A stretch of 64,000 nucleotides of DNA, from contig NZ_KB850224.1 of assembly GCF_000369805.1 (NCBI RefSeq), positions 2,862,399 through 2,926,398 of the forward strand. The letters are read 5' to 3'. The stretch comes from Acinetobacter sp. NIPH 2100 (GTDB lineage: Bacteria > Pseudomonadota > Gammaproteobacteria > Pseudomonadales > Moraxellaceae). The translations under genes and the position numbers were made by a program. How positions within the stretch are numbered: position 1 is the stretch's first letter; each line of letters begins with the position of its first letter. Shown one piece after another: positions 56,861 through 64,000 of this stretch. The notes under the pieces were generated by a model that was not told the origin of the DNA, did not search any database, and worked only from the letters and a program-made list of their open reading frames with translations.

Positions 56861-57779
56861 GCGGAACCATCACTTTTAACGCTGACTTCTTCACTGAAAA
56901 TTTTAATGGAGTTTGCATCTCCATAAGTTCTCCATCTACGGCAACCGTTAATTTTGGCTTTTTACAATCGACCTGTATATGTTCAGCACAAAATGAATAC
57001 ACATCTGAAGCCTGATCAATTTTGCCCTGAATCAATTTCCATAACATTTTTAATAAACTGAGACGATCACTTTTAGCAACCACCACCCCTGCAAGCTTGC
57101 CATTGGCAGCACACTCGGCAATTCTTAATTTCATATCACTGAGCTGTAATTGATTATTGCCAAAAAAAATCAAAGGTGTGGCAACTGGGTATTTTTGACC
57201 ATCCACAATAACCGCCAACTTTAAAGACTTAGATTCACGCAGCAGCACGTCCAAACCCGATGTATAGGCATTCAACGGAAAACGCCCAAGCCGTTGATTA
57301 TACAATTCACGTTTTTTTATAAATAAAGGATACAGCCCCAAACTTGCATTATTGAGATAAATTTGGTCATTGATCGCAGCAACATGCACCGCTTGTATCA
57401 CGCCCGTTGCAATCACCTCTGCCGCTTGAGCAACATCAATCGGGATATTTAATGCTCGTGCGACATAATTAAACGTCCCTAGCGGTATAATTCCCATCGG
57501 AATATCAGTATGGATAAGTTTTTTTGCAACGGCATTCAACGTTCCATCACCCCCAGCCGCAACCACCACACCACGTGAATCTGCCTGCTGATGTCTAGCA
57601 AATACAGCCTGCATCATTTCATCAAAATTAACCTGTTGATTTAACTCAAAAACCTGAATTTCAAATCCATATTGCGTCCAATAGGTCATGAGGCGTTCAT
57701 ATTCTTCATCTTGCTGCGCAGCATGAAAGCCTGATTTTTGATTATAAATAATAGATAAAGGCTGTAAATTTTGACTCAT
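56841..57779 (-). CDS. diacylglycerol kinase family lipid kinase (YegS/BmrU-like)
   Basis: About 312 residues from ATG 57779 (MSQNLQPLSIIYN); earlier in-frame ATGs exist at 57794 and 57785. The DAGK catalytic domain has IIYNQKSG near the N-terminus, VVAAGGDGTLNAVAKKL (nucleotide-binding GGDGT) and GIIPLGTFNYVARAL. The C-terminal beta domain carries VDGELMEM. It is soluble and should phosphorylate a lipid substrate at the membrane face; the exact lipid is unknown. It overlaps the downstream metallophosphoesterase gene by 20 bases. Confidence 0.9.
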   Translation of the reverse strand: MSQNLQPLSIIYNQKSGFHAAQQDEEYERLMTYWTQYGFEIQVFELNQQVNFDEMMQAVFARHQQADSRGVVVAAGGDGTLNAVAKKLIHTDIPMGIIPLGTFNYVARALNIPIDVAQAAEVIATGVIQAVHVAAINDQIYLNNASLGLYPLFIKKRELYNQRLGRFPLNAYTSGLDVLLRESKSLKLAVIVDGQKYPVATPLIFFGNNQLQLSDMKLRIAECAANGKLAGVVVAKSDRLSLLKMLWKLIQGKIDQASDVYSFCAEHIQVDCKKPKLTVAVDGELMEMQTPLKFSVKKSALKVMVPHVITPV

Positions 57780-57794
57780 TCGCATCAACCTCAA

Positions 57795-58176
57795 GGCTTT
57801 AGATAAGCTTATTTTTGTTTACAAAATCAACAAATAAAAGCAAGTTTATGTAAATTTTGAATGAACATTATTCATATAATCAATAACAATTCTCAAAAAA
57901 TTAAAAATAAATTAAATAACTGATTATTAATAAAATTTATAAAAAAAATATTACATATAAAAAAACAAAATAACAAAATATAGAATAATAAAATTATTAA
58001 AAAACAAATGCATAAACCAAAATCAACATTTCCACCCTTCTACACCCACCTATTCTTTAGTCTTATATTTTTTATGATTTTATGCTTTAATACAGCCACT
58101 TTTTTTACTTCATCTGTCTCACTGCCATCCAGTGGATAGAATTTGTACGTCGTACACACTTTAAAAAGGCATCACC
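57795..58176. other. 382-base very AT-rich intergenic region upstream of pckG
   Basis: Divergent region between the lipid kinase and pckG. Positions 57830-58020 are long A/T runs with hardly any G or C. Closer to pckG is a 13-base palindrome TGTACG-T-CGTACA (58144-58156), ending about 20 bases before the start codon. I see no gene or stable hairpin. The AT-rich tract may bind H-NS-like proteins or act as an UP element. Confidence 0.6.
58144..58156. promoter_or_regulatory. 13-base palindrome just upstream of pckG
   Basis: TGTACG and CGTACA are perfect inverted halves around one T, placed in the leader of pckG. It could be an operator or part of a transcript hairpin; no regulator is recognised. 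Confidence 0.35.
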
Positions 58177-60006
58177 ATGACCCAAGTGAACGCACCAGAA
58201 TTCGTTCGTCACCCTAAGCTAATTGCGTGGGTGGAAGAAATTGCAAAATTGACCAAACCAGCAAAAATCGAATGGTGTGACGGAAGCGAAGAAGAATATC
58301 AACGTCTTATGGACTTGATGATCGCTAACGGCACCATGCAAAAACTTAACCAAGAAAAACATCCTGGTTCTTATCTTGCAAATTCTGATCCTTCTGACGT
58401 TGCTCGTGTTGAAGACCGTACTTATATCTGCTCGCAAAATGAAGAAGATGCTGGCGCAACAAACAACTGGGTTGCTCCTGCAGAAATGCGCGAAAAATTA
58501 AATGGATTATTTGACGGTGCAATGGAAGGCCGTACCATGTATGTGGTTCCCTTCTCGATGGGTCCTTTAGGAAGCCACATTGCTCACATCGGTATCGAGT
58601 TAACAGATTCACCTTACGTTGCAGTCAGCATGACTAAAATGGCACGTATGGGTAAAGCAGTTTATGACGTGTTAGGTACTGATGGTGAGTTTATCCCATG
58701 TGTACACACTGTTGCTGCACCGCTTAAAGATGGTCAAAAAGATGTTGCTTGGCCATGTAACAACGAAAAATATATCGTTCACTATCCAGAAACTCGTGAA
58801 ATCTGGTCTTATGGTTCTGGTTACGGCGGCAACGCATTGCTTGGTAAAAAATGCCTAGCATTACGTATTGCATCTGCAATGGGTCGTGAGCAAGGCTGGT
58901 TAGCTGAACACATGCTCATTTTAGGTGTGACCAATCCACAAGGTGAAAAACACTACATCGCAGCGGCATTCCCTTCTGCATGTGGTAAAACAAACTTTGC
59001 AATGTTGATTCCACCAGCAGGTTACGAAGGCTGGAAGATTGAAACTGTAGGTGACGATATTGCTTGGATCAAACCAGGTGAAGACGGTCGCTTATATGCA
59101 ATCAATCCAGAAGCAGGTTTCTTTGGTGTTGCGCCTGGTACAAATACCAAAACCAACCCGAACTGTATTGCAACCATGCATAAAGATGTGATCTACACCA
59201 ACGTTGCAGTCACCAAAGACGGCGAAGTATGGTGGGAAGGCCTAACTAAAGAAGTTCCAGCTGACCTGATCACTTGGAAAGGCCAGCCTTATGTTGAAGG
59301 CGAAAAAGCAGCACATCCAAACTCACGTTTTACTGTTTCTGCGGGTCAATGCCCTTCGATTGATGCTGACTGGGAAAATCCAGCGGGCGTACCAATCTCT
59401 GCATTCATCTTCGGTGGTCGTCGTGCAGACACAGTGCCTTTAGTATCTGAAGCATTTGACTGGGTTGATGGCGTTTATAAAGCAGCAACCATGGGTTCTG
59501 AAACAACTGCTGCAGCTGTTGGTCAACAAGGTATTGTTCGTCGTGACCCATTCGCAATGCTTCCATTTGCAGGTTATAACATGGCTGACTACTTCGGCCA
59601 CTGGTTACAACTTGGTCAAGAAGTTGGTGCAAAAGCTGAAGCTGCTGGTAATAAATTACCAAAAATCTTCAACGTAAACTGGTTCCGTCGTGATGCTGAA
59701 GGCAACTTCGTATGGCCTGGTTTCGGACAAAACATGCGTGTTCTTGAGTGGATTATTGATCGTTGTGAAGGTCGTGCTGAAGCGACTGAAACACCAATCG
59801 GTTATGTTCCGACTTACGAACAGCTGAACTGGACTGGTATTGACTTCTCTAAAGAGCAATTCAATACAGTAACAGCACAAGATAAAGATCAATGGATCAA
59901 AGAACTTGAAAGCCACACTGAGTTATTCACTAAACTTGGTGCCCGCTTACCTCAAGCACTTAAAGATCGTCAAAATGAATTATTAGCAGCTGTTAAATCT
60001 GCTTAA
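58177..60006 (+). CDS. pckG: phosphoenolpyruvate carboxykinase (GTP)
   Basis: GTP-type PEP carboxykinase, 609 residues, converting oxaloacetate and GTP to phosphoenolpyruvate, the first step of gluconeogenesis from acids. The GTP-class P-loop [13 protein letters not shown] includes the reactive Cys269. Other markers are [14 protein letters not shown] near residue 130 and [12 protein letters not shown] around 410. It is cytoplasmic. A gluconeogenic enzyme on its own promoter fits an organism that grows on organic acids rather than sugars, as Acinetobacter does. Confidence 0.97.
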   Translation: MTQVNAPEFVRHPKLIAWVEEIAKLTKPAKIEWCDGSEEEYQRLMDLMIANGTMQKLNQEKHPGSYLANSDPSDVARVEDRTYICSQNEEDAGATNNWVAPAEMREKLNGLFDGAMEGRTMYVVPFSMGPLGSHIAHIGIELTDSPYVAVSMTKMARMGKAVYDVLGTDGEFIPCVHTVAAPLKDGQKDVAWPCNNEKYIVHYPETREIWSYGSGYGGNALLGKKCLALRIASAMGREQGWLAEHMLILGVTNPQGEKHYIAAAFPSACGKTNFAMLIPPAGYEGWKIETVGDDIAWIKPGEDGRLYAINPEAGFFGVAPGTNTKTNPNCIATMHKDVIYTNVAVTKDGEVWWEGLTKEVPADLITWKGQPYVEGEKAAHPNSRFTVSAGQCPSIDADWENPAGVPISAFIFGGRRADTVPLVSEAFDWVDGVYKAATMGSETTAAAVGQQGIVRRDPFAMLPFAGYNMADYFGHWLQLGQEVGAKAEAAGNKLPKIFNVNWFRRDAEGNFVWPGFGQNMRVLEWIIDRCEGRAEATETPIGYVPTYEQLNWTGIDFSKEQFNTVTAQDKDQWIKELESHTELFTKLGARLPQALKDRQNELLAAVKSA

Positions 60007-60050
60007 TCACCTTTGTTTCCCTCTTTATTAAAGAGGATTAAGGAGATTAG

Positions 60051-60077
60051 AAAAGGTCGCTTCGGTGGCCTTTTTTA
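60051..60077 (+). terminator. terminator after pckG
   Basis: A 10-bp stem AAAAGGTCGC/GTGGCCTTTT (60051-60060 with 60065-60074, including G-T pairs) has a TTCG loop and is followed by TT. Confidence 0.8.
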
Positions 60078-60176
60078 TTACCCAAATTTCGAAAATTCCT
60101 ATCACCCCGCCGCCCCACTCTAGGTATTCCCATTAAGCTTTAGCTAAAATAAATTGCAAAATTAACGAATATTAAC

Positions 60177-60195
60177 AATAATTGTAATAATAATA
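60177..60195 (+). promoter_or_regulatory. Fur-box-like sequence upstream of second receptor
   Basis: This 19-base window fits the Fur consensus at 13 positions by hand count. It ends 12 bases before the receptor start codon, suggesting iron repression. The surrounding DNA is AT-rich, so chance similarity is possible. Confidence 0.5.
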
Positions 60196-60207
60196 TTTCT
60201 CATTTAC

Positions 60208-62400
60208 ATGGTTGTAGCTATGAGTTCTTCCCCACTGTTTAAACGCACTCCACTGTTTTTGGCTATCTCAACATTAGTCAGTATCAGTTCTTATAGTTAT
60301 GCACTTGATGGGGAATCGCAACAACTTCCAACCATCAAAGTCCAAGCAATTCAGGACAGTGACATCAGTGAGAAAACTAAAGCTTACAGTATTAAAAATA
60401 GTTCAAGTGCAACCAAACTTAATATTGAAGCCAAAGAAATTCCACAAACCATCAATGTGGTGACACGTCAGCAAATTGAAGATTTCGGCCTGACCAGTTC
60501 AAGAGATGTTTTAAATAACACCCCAGGCGTCACCGTAAATTCGCTAGAAACTGAGCGCTCGGTATATATGGCGCGTGGCTTTGAAATCTCAAATATTCTA
60601 GTCGATGGTGTTGGCTTCCCATCAGGTGGGTGGAATTATAATGACACCAATCCTGACAGCTACTTTTATGATCGAATTGAAGTCATTAAAGGCGCAGATG
60701 CACTGACCAATGCATTTGGTGATCCAAGTGCAACCATCAACTATATCCGTAAACGCCCAACTAAACAGTTCCAAGCCAATGCGGGTCTGAGCTATGGCTC
60801 ATGGGATACGCAACGTTATGAAGCAGATGCTTCAGGCAGCCTGTTATCCGATGGCAGTGTCCGCGGTCGTCTTTCAGGTTTTCAGCAGACTGGAGACTCA
60901 CACTTAGACCGCTACACGTCCGAGAAAAATGGTATTGCAGGCATCTTAGAAGCCGACCTGACCGATAGCACCCTACTTACCATTGGTGCAAGCCAAGAAA
61001 AAAACAAACCCAATGCCAATAATTGGGGTGCTTTACCTCTGATGGATTCTTCGGGTAAACAAATCAGTTATGATCGCTTTTATAATCCAAATCCAGATTG
61101 GGCGTATTGGGACAATACCTCTCGAAATGCATTTTTTGAGCTTAAACAGAAACTCTCTGAGAATTGGTCAGCCAACCTAAACTACAACTACAATGAAAAG
61201 AATCGCGACAGCCGACTGTTATACTATTACGGTTATCCAATGGCGAACGGTGCTGATGTCGATTTTACTGCTAAAGGCTTTAGTGAAAAAAATAAACAAC
61301 ATAGTGTAGACCTCAACCTAAATGGAAAATTTGAACTATTAGACCAGCAACATGAAGCGATTGTTGGTTACAGCTTCACCCAGAGCAAACAAAATGACGC
61401 TCAAACTGTGGGCGACATCCAAGACAGTAATGTTGGAATATGTGTTCGTGGCACAGGCGACAATGAATACAAAGCTCAATGTACTACTGATTGGGCAAGC
61501 TGGACCCCAAATAGTGTGATCTGGAGCCCATTCACAAAAACAGCAGATTATACTCAACGTAATCAATCTGTTTATGCAGCAACCCGCCTACACCTCAATG
61601 ATGATTTAAAATTAACCCTAGGTGCAAACTACGTCCAAGCCAAGAGTGAAGGTACAAGTTACGGCGACCCAATGAGTTATGACGAGAGCAAAGTATCGCC
61701 ATATGCGGGTATAACCTATAACTTCACCCCTGAATATACGGGTTATATGAGTTATACCTCGATTTTCCGCCCACAAACCTCAGTTGACAAAGCAACGGGC
61801 AAAATTGCAGATCCAATTGAAGGTAAAAGCTATGAAGTTGGATTTAAGAGTTCTTGGTTAGATAACAAGCTTACTGGAACACTGGCTGTGTTTAGAACTG
61901 AGGAAAATAGCTACCCGCTTCGCTCAACTGACAACCCTTCTCTCGATCGTAGAGTTGAAGTTAGTGATCTTCGTTCTCAAGGTGTAGAAGTGGGTCTGGC
62001 GGGACAACTCACCGATCAAGTCAATGTTTCTCTCGGCTATACCCAATTTAGCCTGCAAGATCTGAAAAATGGCGGCGCAGCAAGAACCTACAACCCAACG
62101 CAAAGTTTTAATCTATTAACCACCTATTCCCCAGCTCAATTGCCAAAACTGAAAGTTGGTGCTGGGGTGAAATGGCAAAGTAAAATCACCCGTTTTGACC
62201 CAAGCTTTAGCACCTACCTCAAACAAAGTGATTATGCATTGTTGAACTTGATGGCAAGCTATGACATTAGTCCAAATCTTTCTATTCAAGCCAATGCCAA
62301 TAACGTGACTGATAAAAAGTATTTAAACAGCTTTACCGATGGGCAGGCATTCTACGGAGCACCTGCAAATTACACCGTTGCATTCCGCTTCAAGTACTAA
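60208..62400 (+). CDS. TonB-dependent siderophore receptor (FhuE/FpvA-like)
   Basis: 730 residues. A signal peptide (...LVSISSYSYA) is followed by a short N-terminal stretch with QLPTIKVQA (TonB box), the plug with IPQTINVVTRQQIEDFG, NNTPGVTV and YDRIEVIKGADALT, and a 22-strand barrel ending in NYTVAFRFKY. The TonB-siderophore family pattern (DRIEVIKGA...GDPSATINYIRKRPT) is typical of FhuE, FoxA and FpvA relatives that take hydroxamate siderophores. The ligand is not determinable here. An alternative ATG four codons in would also leave a signal peptide. Confidence 0.93.
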   Translation: MVVAMSSSPLFKRTPLFLAISTLVSISSYSYALDGESQQLPTIKVQAIQDSDISEKTKAYSIKNSSSATKLNIEAKEIPQTINVVTRQQIEDFGLTSSRDVLNNTPGVTVNSLETERSVYMARGFEISNILVDGVGFPSGGWNYNDTNPDSYFYDRIEVIKGADALTNAFGDPSATINYIRKRPTKQFQANAGLSYGSWDTQRYEADASGSLLSDGSVRGRLSGFQQTGDSHLDRYTSEKNGIAGILEADLTDSTLLTIGASQEKNKPNANNWGALPLMDSSGKQISYDRFYNPNPDWAYWDNTSRNAFFELKQKLSENWSANLNYNYNEKNRDSRLLYYYGYPMANGADVDFTAKGFSEKNKQHSVDLNLNGKFELLDQQHEAIVGYSFTQSKQNDAQTVGDIQDSNVGICVRGTGDNEYKAQCTTDWASWTPNSVIWSPFTKTADYTQRNQSVYAATRLHLNDDLKLTLGANYVQAKSEGTSYGDPMSYDESKVSPYAGITYNFTPEYTGYMSYTSIFRPQTSVDKATGKIADPIEGKSYEVGFKSSWLDNKLTGTLAVFRTEENSYPLRSTDNPSLDRRVEVSDLRSQGVEVGLAGQLTDQVNVSLGYTQFSLQDLKNGGAARTYNPTQSFNLLTTYSPAQLPKLKVGAGVKWQSKITRFDPSFSTYLKQSDYALLNLMASYDISPNLSIQANANNVTDKKYLNSFTDGQAFYGAPANYTVAFRFKY

Positions 62401-62411
62401 TCAATACCCAT

Positions 62412-62444
62412 AAAAAAAGCCCCTTATTCGAAGGGGCTTTTTTT
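62412..62444. terminator. bidirectional terminator
   Basis: The stem GCCCCTT/AAGGGGC (62419-62425 with 62431-62437) is extended by A7/T7 around loop ATTCG. It is shared by the receptor gene (+) and glpD (-). Confidence 0.93.
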
Positions 62445-62455
62445 ATTGCAAACGA

Positions 62456-63976
62456 TTAAGCCGCAACGGTTGTATGCGGTTTATTGGCTAAATAAGCATC
62501 TAAACTTTCAATTTCACTCGTTGCAAAGTTTAGACCCAATTTAGACCGCCTCCACAAAATATCTTGACTGTTGCTTACCCATTCAACGCGGCACAAATAG
62601 TCCACTTCTTTTGCATACAGACTTTGACCAAAATGCTGTCCAAGCTGTTCAACTGATGTTGCTTCGCCCAAGATATTCCACACACGTGAACCATAAGCAG
62701 ATGCCCAACGTTTTGTTAAGAACTCAGGCGCATCTGTGATTTGTGCATGAATTTCTCGCATCAACTGCTCAACAGACTCCATATTCTCACCACCCGGCAG
62801 AGCTTCTGTTGCGGTCCAACTGTCTTTCATTTCAGGGAAGAATGCTTTCAGCTGCTGCATTGCAGACTCAGCCAACTTACGATAAGTCGTCAATTTACCC
62901 CCAAACACTGAAAGCAATGGCGCTTGATCAGCAGACTCTTGAGATAAAGCCAAGGTGTAATCACGGGTGATGGCCGATGGATTATCTGATTCATCATCAC
63001 ATAATGGACGTACGCCCGCAAAAGTCGAAATAATATCGGCTTGCGTTAATTGATTTTTAAAGTGTGCATTGCTCACTTCAATTAAATAATCGATCTCTTC
63101 TTGAGTAATTTTAACTTGTGCAGGATCACCTTGATATTCGCGATCCGTGGTTCCAATCATTGTATATTGATCCAAGTACGGAATGGCGAACACAATACGA
63201 CGGTCATCATTCTGCATGATAAACGCTTTATCACCTTCATACAGCTTCGGCACAATGATATGGCTACCCTGAATCAAACGGATGCCATAGGGTGATTTAA
63301 GCTGTAAATCCTGCTTGATGAATTGCGCAACCCAAGGGCCCGCAGCATTCACTAAAGCCTTGGCTTTAATCTGGAATTGACCCTGTGCATTTTCCAGATC
63401 AACGACCCAGTATTGACCTTCACGTTGCGCTGATAAACAGCGAGTACGCGTTACAATATCAGCACCCTTTTCACGGGCATGCATTGCATTTAAGACAACC
63501 AGACGTGAATCATCTACCGCACAATCTGAATATTCAAAACCGCGAGTAATTGCAGTATTTAATGGACTGTCTTCTTTAAAATAAACGTTATTCGAACCCA
63601 ATAACTTTTCACGTTTACCCAAGTGATCGTAAAAGAACAAACCTGTACGAATCAACCATGCTGGGCGCAAATGTGGACGATGCGGCATGATAAAACGCAT
63701 TGGACGGATAATGTGGGGTGCTTTTGCCAACAATACTTCGCGTTCAGCCAAGGCTTCACGTACCAAGCGAAACTCTTTATGTTCAAGGTAGCGTAAACCA
63801 CCATGAATCAATTTACTGCTTGCAGAAGATGTATGGCTGGCCAAGTCATCTTTTTCACACAGGAATACCGATAAGCCACGACCCGAAGCATCTGCTGCGA
63901 TACCAACACCATTGATACCACCACCGATCACAGCAAGGTCATATATTTTGTCATTTGACTGAGGAGAAGTTTGCAT
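62456..63976 (-). CDS. glpD: aerobic glycerol-3-phosphate dehydrogenase
   Basis: FAD enzyme that oxidises glycerol-3-phosphate to dihydroxyacetone phosphate and passes electrons to quinone at the inner membrane. About 506 residues from ATG 63976 (MQTSPQSNDKIYD); the frame from 63988 adds four unconserved residues. The FAD motif is VIGGGINGVGIAADASGRG near residue 16. HTSSASSKLIHGGLRYLEH, NAAGPWV and VFGGKLTTYRKLAE are conserved GlpD segments. The C-terminal DAO domain is complete. Acinetobacter often uses it for glycerol or phospholipid breakdown. Confidence 0.96.
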   Translation of the reverse strand: MQTSPQSNDKIYDLAVIGGGINGVGIAADASGRGLSVFLCEKDDLASHTSSASSKLIHGGLRYLEHKEFRLVREALAEREVLLAKAPHIIRPMRFIMPHRPHLRPAWLIRTGLFFYDHLGKREKLLGSNNVYFKEDSPLNTAITRGFEYSDCAVDDSRLVVLNAMHAREKGADIVTRTRCLSAQREGQYWVVDLENAQGQFQIKAKALVNAAGPWVAQFIKQDLQLKSPYGIRLIQGSHIIVPKLYEGDKAFIMQNDDRRIVFAIPYLDQYTMIGTTDREYQGDPAQVKITQEEIDYLIEVSNAHFKNQLTQADIISTFAGVRPLCDDESDNPSAITRDYTLALSQESADQAPLLSVFGGKLTTYRKLAESAMQQLKAFFPEMKDSWTATEALPGGENMESVEQLMREIHAQITDAPEFLTKRWASAYGSRVWNILGEATSVEQLGQHFGQSLYAKEVDYLCRVEWVSNSQDILWRRSKLGLNFATSEIESLDAYLANKPHTTVAA

Positions 63977-64000
63977 AAGGCACCGCAAATTTTCATTATT

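Noticed and set aside
58346..58612. 88-residue - strand frame inside pckG
   Set aside because: It is an antisense shadow of a highly conserved enzyme.
60021..60036. CTCTTTATTAAAGAG hairpin as the main pckG terminator
   Set aside because: No T run follows it; the stronger TTCG hairpin at 60051-60077 fits better.

Overview
The window reads as a chromosomal segment of an Acinetobacter species (gammaproteobacterium, AT-rich, roughly 40% GC by eye). The main pointers are a chromosomal aac(6')-I type aminoglycoside acetyltransferase of the kind carried intrinsically by several Acinetobacter species, both a dimeric and a monomeric NADP-isocitrate dehydrogenase, a GTP-type PEP carboxykinase, and tesA divergent from a ybbA/ybbP-like transporter. 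I saw no rRNA, tRNA, CRISPR array, insertion sequence or prophage.

Layout. 1-8.3 kb: DUF3144 protein, M16 zinc protease, PhzF-like isomerase, DJ-1/PfpI protein, a 58-residue XapX membrane protein, a Qnr-shaped pentapeptide-repeat protein, icd and rluE. 8.4-9.1 kb: a small AT-rich membrane-protein gene split by a frameshift at a run of five G. 9.3-16 kb: monomeric isocitrate dehydrogenase, a heavy-metal/HprSR-type two-component system, a divergent outer-membrane barrel protein, a periplasmic 5-hydroxyisourate hydrolase and an M61 peptidase. 17-22 kb: DD-carboxypeptidase, NADH-dehydrogenase-like flavoprotein, SlyD-type isomerase and photolyase.

22.2-29.1 kb is the most interesting region. Five tightly coupled genes encode a membrane protein ending in a degenerate GGDEF-like domain, an unknown membrane protein, a processive family-2 glycosyltransferase, a BcsB-like periplasmic protein and a lipoprotein with a DUF4434-like region. 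A convergent gene encodes a TPR plus beta-barrel outer-membrane protein resembling the end of NfrA. Together they look like a complete, c-di-GMP-responsive exopolysaccharide synthesis and export machine that is neither canonical bcs (cellulose) nor pga (PNAG).

29-42 kb: VIT-family transporter, nitronate monooxygenase-like enzyme, polyphosphate kinase, mtgA, a rhomboid protease, the ybbA/ybbP-tesA cluster, aac(6')-I, beta-carbonic anhydrase, a secreted alpha/beta hydrolase and an unknown helical protein. 42-50 kb: a Fur-box-preceded FepA/CirA-like receptor, nfuA, a second rhomboid, an overlapping pair of lipoproteins (arylsulfatase and its probable formylglycine-generating enzyme), a 53-residue lipoprotein and a LuxR-type regulator. 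50-64 kb: pdxB-epmA, dgkA, an outer-membrane protein, groES-groEL behind a clear sigma-32 promoter, a lipid kinase/metallophosphoesterase pair, pckG, a second siderophore receptor with a Fur-like box, and glpD.

Most gene ends carry strong hairpin terminators, often shared between convergent genes. Start sites were moved inward from the longest reading frame where a conserved N-terminus, a better start codon or translational coupling favoured it; these choices are stated per gene.
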